Assembly (NCBI GenBank): GCA_910586665.1
Contig: CAJUIX010000014.1
Span: forward strand, 22,677-86,676
Direction of reading: 5' to 3'
Length of the DNA stretch: 64,000 nt
Origin: an uncultured Duncaniella sp.
Lineage (GTDB): Bacteria > Bacteroidota > Bacteroidia > Bacteroidales > Muribaculaceae
The notes under the pieces: model-generated
Told to the model about the DNA's origin: nothing
The model's database searches: none
Seen by the model: the letters and a program-made list of their open reading frames with translations, nothing else
In this document: positions 53,941 to 62,686 of the stretch, piece by piece
Layout of the letters: each line of letters starts with the position of its first letter
Position numbering within the stretch: the first letter of the stretch is position 1
Program-made: the position numbers and the translations under genes

Positions 53941-56727
53941 TTAGTGGGCTTCGAGCCAGTTGGGGGCGATGCCGGCGGAGACGGTCAGGGGGACGGCGCC
54001 GTGGAAGGAGTCCTCCATCTGGCTGATGACCAGCCCGCGCATCTCCTCTAATTCTTCGGGGTGGATGTTGAAGATGAGTTCGTCGTGGACCTGCATAATC
54101 ATGCGCGAGCGCAGTCCCCGGCGCTCCATCTCATTATATATACGGACCATTGCCACCTTTATTATATCGGCGGCGGAGCCTTGGATGGGGGCGTTGACGG
54201 CATTGCGCTCGGCATAGCCGCGGACCACGGCATTGCGCGAGTTGATGTCGGGAAGGTAGCGGCGTCGTCCCATCTTGGTGGTGACGTAGCCCTTCTCGCG
54301 GGCTGTCTCTACGGCTTTCTCGAGGTAGTCTCGGATGTGGGGGTAGGTCGAGAAGTAGCCTTCTATGAGTTTCTTGGCTTCGGCGCGGGCAATTCCGAGA
54401 CGCTCGGCGAGTCCAAAGGCCGAGATGCCGTAGATGATGCCGAAATTGGCGGTTTTGGCGTGGCGGCGTTGGTCGTCGGTGACCTCGGCGAGGGGTATGC
54501 CGTGGATTTTCGATGCCGTGATGCGGTGGATGTCGTCGCCGGAGAGGAAGCCGTCAATCATATCCTTGTCGGCCGAGAGGTCTGCGATGAGGCGCAGCTC
54601 TATCTGCGAGTAGTCGGCGCTCATGATGAGATTGCCCGGGTCGGCTATGAAGGCACGGCGTATCTCGCGACCCTCGTCGGTGCGGATAGGGATGTTCTGG
54701 AGGTTGGGGTTGGTTGACGAGATGCGGCCCGTGGCGGTGACTGTCTGGTTGTAGGAGGTGTGGATTTTGCCGGTCTTCCTGTTGATGAGTTCGGGGAGGG
54801 CGTCAAGGTAGGTAGTGATGAGCTTCTTCAGCCTGCGGATTTTCAGGATGAGGCTCACGAGGGGCACCTTGGCGGCATATTTTTCAAGAATCTGCTCGGT
54901 GGTGGAGTAGGAGCCGCGGGCCGTCTTCTTGGCCTTGGGATCTATGCGCAGGCGCTCGAAGAGCACCATGCCCACCTGTGCGGGGGAGCCGATGTTGAAG
55001 GGACCTCCGGCCATTTCATAGGCTTCCTCCTCGAGGGCTTCGACGCGCTTCTTGAGCTTGGCCGAAAGCTCGGTGAGGACGGAGGTGTCGATGCGCACGC
55101 CGGTGTACTCCATCTCGGCGAGCACGCGGATGAGGGGGAGCTCCACCTCGTCGAGGAGCGGGAGCATGTCGCGGCTGCCTATTTCCTCGCTCAGCATCGG
55201 GCGCAGCCGCAGGCTGAGGTCGGCCTCCTCGCAGTAGCGCCCGATGGCTGCCGGAAGGTCGAGGGCTTTCTTGGGGTGGCCGCTCTTGGCGTCAGGCTCC
55301 ACGCCTTCCAGCTCGATGTGGAGATACTTGGCCACGACGTAGCGCAGCTCGTGTTTCATCTCCGGGTCGATGAGATAGTGGGCCACGGCTGTGTCGAAGT
55401 AGGGAGCCGTCAGCTCGATGCCGGCATTTTTGAGCAGGAGCATGTCACGCTTGACGTCGTGGCTGACGAGGGTGTGGCTCTTGTCGGTGAAGAGCGGTTC
55501 GATGACCGAGAGCATCTCTGCGCGGGCGTCGCCGCGGCCGAGTGGGATGTAGACGGCGCTACACTCGTCGATGCTCAGGGCTATGCCCTGCCAGTCGGCG
55601 CTCATGGCCTCCTCACCGACGGCATAGAGGGCCATGCCGATAGCCGGGGCCTTGGCTATGCGCGAGATTTCGGCTGCTGCCTCGGCGGGGGTGGAGGCCA
55701 CGGTGTAGCTGCGCTCCTCGCAGGCGGGGCGAAGCACCGCTTCGGCGGCCTCCTCGGCGATGTCGAAGAGGGAGGCCATTCCTGACTCGTCGGGCACGGC
55801 AGATGCCGGACTTTCTGCCGGGGCGGTTGGCGCCACGGTGTCGGCGGCCTTCTTTGTGGCTTTGAGGCGTGCGAGCAGGGTGCGGAACTCGAGTTCGCCG
55901 TAGATTTCGGCAAGCTTGTCGATGTCAATTTCCTTGCGCACGAGTTCGTCAGGCTCGATGTCGATAGGGACGTCGGTCTTTATCGTGGCGAGGTATTTCG
56001 ACATGCGGATTTTGTCGGCGTTCTCGATGACCTTCTTCTGGAGCGCGCCTTTGAGCTTGTCGGTGTTCTCGAGGAGGTTTTCGACGCTGCCCCATGCCTC
56101 GATGAGGGTGCGGGCGGTCTTTTCGCCGACGCCGGGACAGCCCGGGATGTTGTCGGAGGCGTCACCCTCGAGGGCGAGCAGGTCGATGACCTGGCGCGGG
56201 TTGGAGATGCCGTACTTCTCGCAGACGCGGGCGCTGTCGCGGATTTCGAAGCCCTCGCCGCGGAGCGAGGGGCGGTACATGAAGATGTGTTCGTCGACGA
56301 GCTGTCCGTAGTCCTTGTCGGGGGTCATCATGAAGGTGTCGAAGCCCTCCTTGCCGGCGCGGACGGCGAGTGTCCCGATGACGTCGTCGGCCTCGAAGCC
56401 GGCCACCTCTATGACGGGGATGCGGTAGGCTTCGAGTATGCGTTTGATGTAGGGGATAGAGGCGGTGATGTCCTCCGGCTGCTTGTCGCGCTGGGCCTTG
56501 TAGTCGGGATACTCCTCGTGGCGGAAGGTGACGCCGTGGGGCGGGTCGAAGCAGACCGCGATATGCGAGGGATTCTCCTTGCGCAGGAGCTCGTCGAGGG
56601 TGTTGCAGAAGCCGAATATTGCCGATGTGTTGAAGCCCGCCGCAGTGAAGCGTGGCGAGCGGATGAGGGCGTAGTAGGCGCGGTAGATGAGCGCGTAGGC
56701 GTCGAGAAGGAACAGGCGTTTCTCCAT
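53941..56727 (-). CDS. polA: DNA polymerase I
   Basis: Repair and Okazaki-fragment processing polymerase, 928 residues. The N-terminal 5' nuclease domain (1-290) has intact acidic motifs (LDAYALIYRAYYA, FEADDVIGTLA, LEGDASDNIPG). The 3'-5' exonuclease domain (about 335-530) is present, but the ExoI motif reads ALY at 366-368 where active enzymes have DxE, and the ExoIII region reads YCEEAD instead of YxxxD, so proofreading is probably lost. The polymerase domain is complete: motif A ADYSQIELR, motif B RRHAKTANFGIIYG, and motif C QVHDELIF. It follows a thioredoxin-like gene and precedes a DUF59 gene, all closely spaced. Confidence 0.97.
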   Translation of the reverse strand: MEKRLFLLDAYALIYRAYYALIRSPRFTAAGFNTSAIFGFCNTLDELLRKENPSHIAVCFDPPHGVTFRHEEYPDYKAQRDKQPEDITASIPYIKRILEAYRIPVIEVAGFEADDVIGTLAVRAGKEGFDTFMMTPDKDYGQLVDEHIFMYRPSLRGEGFEIRDSARVCEKYGISNPRQVIDLLALEGDASDNIPGCPGVGEKTARTLIEAWGSVENLLENTDKLKGALQKKVIENADKIRMSKYLATIKTDVPIDIEPDELVRKEIDIDKLAEIYGELEFRTLLARLKATKKAADTVAPTAPAESPASAVPDESGMASLFDIAEEAAEAVLRPACEERSYTVASTPAEAAAEISRIAKAPAIGMALYAVGEEAMSADWQGIALSIDECSAVYIPLGRGDARAEMLSVIEPLFTDKSHTLVSHDVKRDMLLLKNAGIELTAPYFDTAVAHYLIDPEMKHELRYVVAKYLHIELEGVEPDAKSGHPKKALDLPAAIGRYCEEADLSLRLRPMLSEEIGSRDMLPLLDEVELPLIRVLAEMEYTGVRIDTSVLTELSAKLKKRVEALEEEAYEMAGGPFNIGSPAQVGMVLFERLRIDPKAKKTARGSYSTTEQILEKYAAKVPLVSLILKIRRLKKLITTYLDALPELINRKTGKIHTSYNQTVTATGRISSTNPNLQNIPIRTDEGREIRRAFIADPGNLIMSADYSQIELRLIADLSADKDMIDGFLSGDDIHRITASKIHGIPLAEVTDDQRRHAKTANFGIIYGISAFGLAERLGIARAEAKKLIEGYFSTYPHIRDYLEKAVETAREKGYVTTKMGRRRYLPDINSRNAVVRGYAERNAVNAPIQGSAADIIKVAMVRIYNEMERRGLRSRMIMQVHDELIFNIHPEELEEMRGLVISQMEDSFHGAVPLTVSAGIAPNWLEAH

Positions 56728-56773
56728 GTAAAGTTTCAGTGGCTTGGGGTCAGGGCTATGTTTTTAATAAGAA

Positions 56774-57208
56774 TCAGGGTATGGCTTTGCGCAGGAACTC
56801 CGTGAACTGTGTCTTGTCCATGAAGCCGACAGTGGAGCTGATGGTGCCGTCGGGCATTAGGATGCTCACCTGCGGGATGGCCGAGACTTCGAACTGGCGT
56901 GCGGCCTCGGGGGAGTTGTCGACGTTGACCGACATGAAGATTGCCTTACCCTTGTATTCCTTGGCGGTCTCGGTGAAGATAGGGGCGAAGCGCTGGCAGG
57001 GACCGCACCACGTCGCGTTGAAGTCGATGACTATCGGGAGGGCCTTGTCGGGCGAGATAGCCTCGTTCTGGGCATATTCGACCGGGCCGTTTGTGCCGGC
57101 CTCGGCCAGGCTGTCCTTCTTTTGCTCGGCGTTGGCATTGCTGCCGCTCCCGCAGGCGGAGAGGATGAAGCCGGCGACTGTGGCGATGATTAATTTTCTT
57201 AAAATCAT
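56774..57208 (-). CDS. Thioredoxin-fold lipoprotein
   Basis: A 144-residue protein. The ATG at 57208 gives a lipoprotein signal peptide (MILRKLIIATVAGFILSAC, lipid on C19); the longer upstream frame is not needed. A polar spacer of about 35 residues precedes the thioredoxin domain with redox motif WCGPC (67-71) and the cis-proline in SAIPQVSIL. It probably reduces or exchanges disulfides in the periplasm. It is the first of four genes with polA, DUF59 and lpxH; the gap to polA is 46 bp. Confidence 0.92.
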   Translation of the reverse strand: MILRKLIIATVAGFILSACGSGSNANAEQKKDSLAEAGTNGPVEYAQNEAISPDKALPIVIDFNATWCGPCQRFAPIFTETAKEYKGKAIFMSVNVDNSPEAARQFEVSAIPQVSILMPDGTISSTVGFMDKTQFTEFLRKAIP

Positions 57209-57250
57209 GGTGTTTTTACTTAGTAAAGTTTGTTTGGTTCGACAAATGAA

Positions 57251-57308
57251 AGCCCACATTTCCCGGCCTCTGATGCAGGGGGTGCATAGAGTTGGAGAAA
57301 CGTGGGCT
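57251..57308 (-). terminator. Hairpin after mdh
   Basis: AGCCCACATTTC (57251-57262) pairs with GAAACGTGGGCT (57297-57308), one wobble. On the minus strand it is followed by TTTCATTTGT. It probably ends the mdh transcript 60 bp after its stop. Confidence 0.65.
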
Positions 57309-57369
57309 GAAAAAGGTATCCTATAGCCCGGAGGCTATTGTGTCCGTACCGTTTTGGTGCCGTCGCCGA

Positions 57370-58305
57370 TTAAAGGGCGGTAGCGAGGGCAGCGTTGGTC
57401 TTGTGGACAGCTTCGGCGCTCTTGTGGAAGAGTTCTTTCTCGTCGGCGTTGAGGTCAAACTCGACGATTTTCTCGATACCGTCCTTGCCGATGATACAGG
57501 GAACGCCGATGCAGAGATCCTTCTCGCCATATTCTCCGTCGAGGAGGGCAGAGCAGCTGATGAGCTTCTTCTCGTTGTGGAGGACGGCCTTGACCATCTG
57601 TGCTCCGGCCGCACCTGGTGCATACCAAGCGGAAGTGCCGAGGAGCTTGGTTAGGGTTGCGCCGCCTACCATAGTGTCGGCAGCAATCTTGGCGAGCTGG
57701 TCGGCAGAGAGGTAGTTGGAAGCGGGCACGCCGCGATAGGCAGCGTAGCGCACGAGGGGAATCATTGTTGTGTCGCCGTGGCCTCCGATGACGATGCCTT
57801 CGACCTCGGTCGGGTTGGCATTGAGACCGATTGAGAGGAAGTATTTGAAGCGGGCGCTGTCAAGAGCACCGCCCATGCCGATGATACGGTTCTTGGGGAG
57901 ACCGCTCACTTTGTGGATGAGGTAGGTCATGGTGTCCATCGGGTTGGAGATGCAGATGATGATAGCGTTGGGTGAGTGCTTGAGCAGCTGGTCGGTCACA
58001 GACTTTACGATGCCGGCGTTGACACCGATGAGCTCCTCGCGGGTCATTCCGGGCTTGCGGGGGATGCCTGAGGTGATGACAACAACGTCGCTGCCTGCGG
58101 TCATCTCGTAGTCGTTGGTGACGCCGATCAGGCGGGTGTTGATGTTGAGGATATTGGCGGTCTGCATGATGTCCATAGCCTTACCCTCGGAAACGCCTTC
58201 CTTGATGTCGAGGAGGACGACTTCGTCGGCAATGCCATACTTGACAATCACGTCAGCACAAGTAGCGCCCACGTTGCCGGCGCCTACAACTGTAACCTTT
58301 GACAT
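57370..58305 (-). CDS. mdh: Malate dehydrogenase
   Basis: Oxidises malate to oxaloacetate with NAD; in fermenting Bacteroidales it runs in reverse on the route from PEP to fumarate. The 311-residue protein is of the LDH-like MDH type. The dinucleotide fold is VVGAGNVGATCA with the NAD-selecting aspartate in LLDIKEG, the substrate arginines are in GIPRKPGMTR (R83, R89), and the catalytic histidine is H176 in GGHGDT. Presence of pckA nearby (60043) fits the same carbon dioxide-fixing branch. It is transcribed alone, with a -7 box at 58382-58375. Confidence 0.96.
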   Translation of the reverse strand: MSKVTVVGAGNVGATCADVIVKYGIADEVVLLDIKEGVSEGKAMDIMQTANILNINTRLIGVTNDYEMTAGSDVVVITSGIPRKPGMTREELIGVNAGIVKSVTDQLLKHSPNAIIICISNPMDTMTYLIHKVSGLPKNRIIGMGGALDSARFKYFLSIGLNANPTEVEGIVIGGHGDTTMIPLVRYAAYRGVPASNYLSADQLAKIAADTMVGGATLTKLLGTSAWYAPGAAGAQMVKAVLHNEKKLISCSALLDGEYGEKDLCIGVPCIIGKDGIEKIVEFDLNADEKELFHKSAEAVHKTNAALATAL

Positions 58306-58374
58306 AAATAATTTGCTTTAAAGTATTTATAGAATTGAATGATATGTACTCTTTCCAGTCAGTGTCTGACAATG

Positions 58375-58404
58375 CAAATTTACAGAAAAGTTTTCATCCG
58401 CAAG
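58375..58404 (-). promoter_or_regulatory. Promoter candidate of mdh
   Basis: Minus strand CTTG (58404-58401), an 18-nt spacer, then TAAATTTG (58382-58375), about 70 bp before the mdh start. Confidence 0.5.
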
Positions 58405-58437
58405 CTATATTTTCATATAATTTAGTGAAAAATTTCT

Positions 58438-59799
58438 CTAATTTCCCCCGGCCGTTATTATTTCGAGGGCTTTGGTGAGGGCTTGGTCGGCGGCGACGGG
58501 GATGTCGGGGATGGTGCCGTGGATGGGGTCGCCGTCCTTGGCGCCGTAGTGGTAGAAAATCTTCCAGGGGACTATGACTCTTATCCCGCTGTGGGGGAGG
58601 ACGCGGCGTATGATGTCGCCGGTCGAGATGTTGACGCCGCCGGTCTCCTCGCCGATGACGGTGCCGGGGACGAATTTCCAGTATTCCCATGCGAAGTTAG
58701 AAGCGGAGGAGTAGGTGCGCGGGCTGATGAGCAGGTATGTCTTGCCGTCGAAGCGGAATTTGGGGTCGTAGGGGAGGTGGAGGTTGTAGTCCGAGGCGTT
58801 GGTGTAGTCGTAGACGGTATCTTTGCCGACTTTTTGGTTGTAGTATAGCGCGACGGTCTTTGATTTACGGATTTTCGAGCCTCCGAAGCCGCTGAATGGG
58901 CGGTCGGTCAGATAGCGGCAGATTTCGTCGCCGGTGTCGGAGTTGCCTCCGCCGTTATTGCGGACGTCGATGATGAGGTGTTTGACGCCGTCGCGCTTGG
59001 CTTCGGCAAACATCTTGCGTGCGAAATAGTTGAAGCCGTCAAGGTCGCAGCTGTTGAAGGTGAAGAGCATCACGGAGTCGTTGAGCATCTTGTAGGAGTA
59101 AGGCTCGTCGCTGCCTGGGTCGGTCGGCTCGGCCATGTCATTATAGCCGACGGCTTTGAGGCGTAGATTGAGCGTCGGCCTCAGTTTTGAGTGCTCGTCT
59201 CCGTCGAGCATGGTTATGTCATAGACTGTGTCTGTCGGATTTTCACACCATAGGTATCTTCCAAAACGGTTTGCGAGACTCTCGCAGCGGAAGGCGTCGG
59301 TCTCGCCCGAGGTCATAGGCATATATTGCCTGACCATGTCCTCGACTTTGCGGCCATTGATTGACAGAAGTTTTGAGCCGCGTTTGAGCTTTTGGCCCTC
59401 GACTTCGGCGTCGCAGCTGAGGATGACGTCGTGGCTTCCGGGGACAACTTTGAGTATTCGTGTCAAGGGGAGTGCTTTGGGGGTCACTCCGGGTATCTTT
59501 TTGGGTAAATTGACCGAAAGGTGGCCTTGGTTGAACATCCCGGTGAGGCGCGAGAGCTTCAGATAATGGCTGAAGATGTCGATGCTGTCGGCGGCCAGTG
59601 TCCTCTTGCTCTCGGCAACGGCGGCATAGAAGGTCTCCTTTGGGAGCTGCATGTAGGGGTCGACCTCGACCTCCTCGATGAGGCTGACGAGGGAGTCGAT
59701 GTCCTCGACAGCCTGCTGGCGGGAGAGTTTGGGGAGGGTCTGTGATGAGGCTGTCAGGGTAGTGGCTGCAAAGAGTAGGATGGTGATGGATTTGAGCAT
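58438..59799 (-). CDS. Secreted S41 family peptidase
   Basis: A 453-residue protein with a signal peptide (MLKSITILLFAATTLTASSQ). After an N-terminal helical part (QAVEDIDSLVSLIEEVE) and a degenerate PDZ-like region, the S41 catalytic domain has IIDVRNNGGGNSDTGDEI and LISPRTYSSASNFAWE, where the serine in YSSAS is the probable nucleophile, then GEETGGVNISTGD. It probably processes proteins in the periplasm. It is unrelated in layout to the tricorn-like S41 protease at 44683. Gene order gives no hint of substrate. Confidence 0.9.
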   Translation of the reverse strand: MLKSITILLFAATTLTASSQTLPKLSRQQAVEDIDSLVSLIEEVEVDPYMQLPKETFYAAVAESKRTLAADSIDIFSHYLKLSRLTGMFNQGHLSVNLPKKIPGVTPKALPLTRILKVVPGSHDVILSCDAEVEGQKLKRGSKLLSINGRKVEDMVRQYMPMTSGETDAFRCESLANRFGRYLWCENPTDTVYDITMLDGDEHSKLRPTLNLRLKAVGYNDMAEPTDPGSDEPYSYKMLNDSVMLFTFNSCDLDGFNYFARKMFAEAKRDGVKHLIIDVRNNGGGNSDTGDEICRYLTDRPFSGFGGSKIRKSKTVALYYNQKVGKDTVYDYTNASDYNLHLPYDPKFRFDGKTYLLISPRTYSSASNFAWEYWKFVPGTVIGEETGGVNISTGDIIRRVLPHSGIRVIVPWKIFYHYGAKDGDPIHGTIPDIPVAADQALTKALEIITAGGN

Positions 59800-59845
59800 G
59801 AAAGGTTTGGAGTATAGAGTTTAAAGTATAGAGTATAGAGGGGCG

Positions 59846-59935
59846 TTAAGGACTTTAATGACTTTAAGGTCTTTAATGACTTTAGGGACTTTAAGAACCT
59901 TAGGGGCTTTAAAGATTTTAGGGTTTTTAGGGGCT
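59846..59935. repeat. Tandem 9-nt repeat, about ten units
   Basis: Ten in-phase units of the type TTARGGRCT (for example TTAAGGACT, TTAATGACT, TTAGGGACT). Units drift at the right-hand end. It lies between the S41 peptidase gene and the pckA terminator. A partly repeated AGTATAGAG run (59811-59840) adjoins it. Confidence 0.85.
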
Positions 59936-59947
59936 TTCTAAAAATAA

Positions 59948-59982
59948 CGCAGGGTGCGGCCGGATTGCCGGCGCACCCTGCG
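59948..59982 (-). terminator. Terminator of pckA
   Basis: CGCAGGGTGC (59948-59957) pairs with GCACCCTGCG (59973-59982), and CCGG/CCGG continue inside. On the minus strand it is followed by TTATTTTTAG. A clean intrinsic terminator 60 bp after pckA. Confidence 0.88.
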
Positions 59983-60042
59983 GAGTATTCTTGGTGATTC
60001 AGGCAACGGCCCCGGAGGGACGCTGTCGGAGTGTCAGATTTT

Positions 60043-61647
60043 TTACTTTTCGATGTGAGGACCGGCGGCAACGAGAGCCTTGCCTGCTGCGTGGCCTTCA
60101 AACTTCTTGAAGTTGTTGATGAACATTTCGGCGAGCTTGTCGGCCTTCTTGGTCCATTCTGCGGGATCGGTGTAGGTGTCGCGGGGATCGAGGATCTTGG
60201 GATCTACGCCAGGGAGCTCGGTCGGGACGGTGAAGTCGAAGATCGGGAGCTGCTTGGTCGGGGCGGTGAGGATAGCACCGTCGAGGATGGCGTCGATGAT
60301 GCCGCGGGTGTCGCGGATAGAGATACGCTTGCCTGTGCCGTTCCAGCCGGTGTTCACGAGATATGCCTTGGCGCCGCTCTGCTCCATGCGCTTAACGAGC
60401 TCTTCGGCATACTTGGTGGGGTGGAGCGAAAGGAAGGCTGCGCCGAAGCAGGCCGAGAAGGTCGGGGTCGGCTCGGTGATGCCGCGCTCTGTGCCGGCGA
60501 GCTTGCTGGTGAAGCCGGAGAGGAAGTAGTACTTGGTCTGCTCGGGAGTCAGGATAGACACGGGGGGGAGCACACCGAAGGCGTCGGCTGAAAGGAAGAT
60601 CACGTTCTTTGCGGCGGGACCACGGGAGGGAACGATGATGTTCTGGATATGGTTGATCGGGTAGCTTACGCGGGTGTTCTCGGTCACGCTCTTGTCGGTG
60701 AAGTCAATCTTGCCTTCTGCGTCGACAGTCACGTTCTCGAGGAGTGCGTCGCGGGTGATGGCGTTGTAGATGTCAGGCTCGCTCTCCTTGTCGAGGTTGA
60801 TGACCTTGGCATAGCAGCCGCCCTCGTAGTTGAAGACGCCGTTGTCGTCCCAGCCGTGCTCGTCGTCGCCGATTAGGAGGCGCTTCGGGTCGGTCGAGAG
60901 AGTGGTCTTGCCTGTGCCGGAGAGGCCGAAGAAGATAGCTGTGTTCTCGCCCTTCTTGTCGGTGTTGGCCGAGCAGTGCATCGAAGCGATACCGCGGAGG
61001 GGGTTGTAGTAGTTCATGATCGAGAACATGCCCTTCTTCATCTCGCCGCCATACCAGGTGTTGATGATGAGCTGCATACGCTCGGTGAGGTTGAAGGCAA
61101 CGCAGGTCTCGGAGTTGATGCCGAGTTCCTTCCAGTTCTCAACCTTTGCCTTGGAGGCGTTGAGCACCACGAAGTCGGGCTTGAAGTTCTTGAGCTCGTC
61201 CTCGGTGGGGCGGATGAACATGTTGGTCACAAAGTGGGCCTGCCATGCCACTTCCATGACGAAGCGCACTGCGAGGCGGGTGTCGGGATTGGTGCCGCAG
61301 AAGGCATCAACGACGTAGAGGGTCTTATCGGAAAGCTCCTTGTCGGCGATAGCCTTGAGGGCCTTCCATGTCTCGGGGGTGATGGGTTTGTTGTCGTTTT
61401 TGTATTCGTCGCTGGTCCACCAGATAGAGTTGGCGCTGGTGTCGTCCTTTACAAAGAATTTGTCCTTGGGCGAGCGGCCTGTGTAGATGCCGGTCATCAC
61501 GTTGACAGCGCCGAGTTCGGTCACCTGGCCCTTTTCATAGCCGGTGAGTTCGGGGTTGGTTTCGTCGATGAAGAGCTGGTCGTAGCTGGGGTTGTGGATC
61601 ACCTTTGCGCCGGTGATGCCGTACTGGGATAAATCAATTGTACTCAT
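60043..61647 (-). CDS. pckA: Phosphoenolpyruvate carboxykinase (ATP)
   Basis: Interconverts oxaloacetate + ATP and PEP + CO2 + ADP. In Bacteroidales it mainly runs toward oxaloacetate, fixing CO2 and making ATP. The 534-residue protein has [11 protein letters not shown] (substrate loop), [13 protein letters not shown], the kinase P-loop [10 protein letters not shown] (241-250) and the metal-binding LIGDDEHGW (258-266). The C-terminal lid includes [15 protein letters not shown]. All intact, with normal length. A TACCTTTG -7 box on the minus strand at 61758-61751 suggests a leader of about 100 nt. Confidence 0.98.
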   Translation of the reverse strand: MSTIDLSQYGITGAKVIHNPSYDQLFIDETNPELTGYEKGQVTELGAVNVMTGIYTGRSPKDKFFVKDDTSANSIWWTSDEYKNDNKPITPETWKALKAIADKELSDKTLYVVDAFCGTNPDTRLAVRFVMEVAWQAHFVTNMFIRPTEDELKNFKPDFVVLNASKAKVENWKELGINSETCVAFNLTERMQLIINTWYGGEMKKGMFSIMNYYNPLRGIASMHCSANTDKKGENTAIFFGLSGTGKTTLSTDPKRLLIGDDEHGWDDNGVFNYEGGCYAKVINLDKESEPDIYNAITRDALLENVTVDAEGKIDFTDKSVTENTRVSYPINHIQNIIVPSRGPAAKNVIFLSADAFGVLPPVSILTPEQTKYYFLSGFTSKLAGTERGITEPTPTFSACFGAAFLSLHPTKYAEELVKRMEQSGAKAYLVNTGWNGTGKRISIRDTRGIIDAILDGAILTAPTKQLPIFDFTVPTELPGVDPKILDPRDTYTDPAEWTKKADKLAEMFINNFKKFEGHAAGKALVAAGPHIEK

Positions 61648-61970
61648 TGTTGTGTAGAAGAGTGTTTATAAAATTGATAATTTGAATATTCCTAAAATCT
61701 TTTTAGACCTTTATAGATCCGGTTGGAGTCCGTTTCTTCTTATCCGACTGCAAAGGTACTGACTTTTTTCGGTATTAATGGTTCGGATTAAAGAAAATTT
61801 TCTCTATTAATAATTTTTAAATAAAAGAGTGAAATAGCGGGCCTGTGTCCATGCTTACTACTCCAAAACCTATAACAACCGGCATGGCCGTAGGTTTTGA
61901 CTCTTTATCACGGGTCGAAGTCTTTTAAATATTTTTAATACTTCGGCGAGCGCTTTTTATACATTATTCT
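61648..61970. other. AT-rich intergenic region upstream of pckA
   Basis: About 320 bp between pckA and the next promoter. It holds the pckA -7 box (CAAAGGTA at 61751-61758 on the plus strand) and an imperfect AAAACCTA/TAGGTTTT hairpin (61864-61898). No gene seen. Confidence 0.6.
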
Positions 61971-61971
61971 A

Positions 61972-62002
61972 TTGAATCCGTCGAAAATCCTCCTTAACTT
62001 TG
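61972..62002 (+). promoter_or_regulatory. Promoter upstream of structured leader and XRE gene
   Basis: TTG (61972-61974), 20 nt, TAACTTTG (61995-62002), a full Bacteroidota pattern. The predicted start near 62009 is about 430 nt before the XRE gene, the nearest plus-strand gene. Confidence 0.75.
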
Positions 62003-62008
62003 CGCTGC

Positions 62009-62345
62009 AAACCGACACCGTCGCTCCGGGTACGAGAAATCGGGCCGCATCCCGGAAGTCACGACGGCCACAATGTATAGTTCCCTCAGTCTGGAAACCG
62101 CCAAATACTTCAACCGTACTTATCCGCGGGGAACAAGGTAAAGAATCTGTTTATATGCTCGAAATACGGGCTGAACTCATCCTGCACTTGTTCCGTGGAG
62201 AAAGGCGCTTGGCGGTGCCACAGGCCGGGGACACGCATTGGTTTTTGGGTTCAGCCCTATTTTATCTACTTGAATCCCCTGTGCACAGGCCTTAAAAAGC
62301 TGTCCGAAGCCGTCTTCTTCCACCTTCGGGCTGGTCTTCCCTCCT
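62009..62345 (+). ncRNA. Unidentified structured transcript or long 5' leader
   Basis: Transcribed region without a convincing gene. Visible structure: CCGTCG (62018) with CGACGG (62062), CCGGG nested with CCCGG; GGGCTGAAC (62168-62176) with GTTCAGCCC (62249-62257), with GGCGC/GTGCC inside and TATTTTAT after it; and a perfect CCTGTGCACAGG palindrome (62278-62289). A 22-codon frame starts at ATG 62074. It may be a non-coding RNA or a regulatory leader for the XRE gene. I compared it by eye with tmRNA, RNase P RNA and 6S RNA and found no match. Confidence 0.4.
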
Positions 62346-62351
62346 TAACAG

Positions 62352-62359
62352 TATCTTTG
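62352..62359 (+). promoter_or_regulatory. -7 box of a second promoter for XRE gene
   Basis: TATCTTTG, 78 bp before the XRE start, with no good -33 box (CTGG at the expected place). It may give a short leader that avoids the structured region. Confidence 0.4.
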
Positions 62360-62436
62360 TGCTGGACCCATCTACATTCTACAAACAGGTCCCTTCCGGG
62401 GTTCCTCCTAACATCTACACACATTTCTTTATTAAT

Positions 62437-62661
62437 ATGACGACTATTTTTATTGGTAAATTAATTAAGGACGAGCTGAAGACCCAGCAAAAGTCAGTGG
62501 TGTGGCTCTCGCAGGAGCTCGGGTGTAACCGCACCAATATCTACAAGATCTTCAACCGTCACAGCATCGACGCCGAACTCCTCCTGCGCATCTCGCGCGT
62601 GCTCGGCAAGAATTTCTTCGAGCCATACGTCACGCGCCTGCCCCACTCGGAGCGTGTTTAG
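62437..62661 (+). CDS. Small XRE-type helix-turn-helix protein
   Basis: A 74-residue DNA-binding protein from the ATG at 62437. The motif KSVVWLSQELGCNRTNIYKIF is the helix-turn-helix, followed by SIDAELLLRISRVLGKNFFE, which matches the last helices of the XRE/Cro fold. The short C-terminal tail is polar. The single domain suggests a dimeric regulator; the target is unknown. It is preceded by a long, structured, transcribed region and ends 25 bp from the converging rlmN. Confidence 0.85.
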   Translation: MTTIFIGKLIKDELKTQQKSVVWLSQELGCNRTNIYKIFNRHSIDAELLLRISRVLGKNFFEPYVTRLPHSERV

Positions 62662-62686
62662 AGAAAAAACTATTGTAAGACACGCC

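Noticed and set aside
59846..59935. CRISPR array
   Set aside because: The units are 9 nt and contiguous, without spacers. No cas genes are present anywhere in the window.
60010..60035. Sixth copy of the short GC-rich repeat (GGAGGGACGCTGTCGG)
   Set aside because: Only AGCGTCCCT is shared. Too short to count as a family member.
61972..62295. 107-codon plus-strand open frame
   Set aside because: Its start codon lies in the -33 box of a consensus promoter, the composition is unlike a protein, and the RNA-level stems cross it. I treat the region as non-coding.
62009..62345. tmRNA, RNase P RNA or 6S RNA
   Set aside because: No tag frame or tRNA-like ends, no RNase P core motifs, and the two ends are not complementary as 6S would need.
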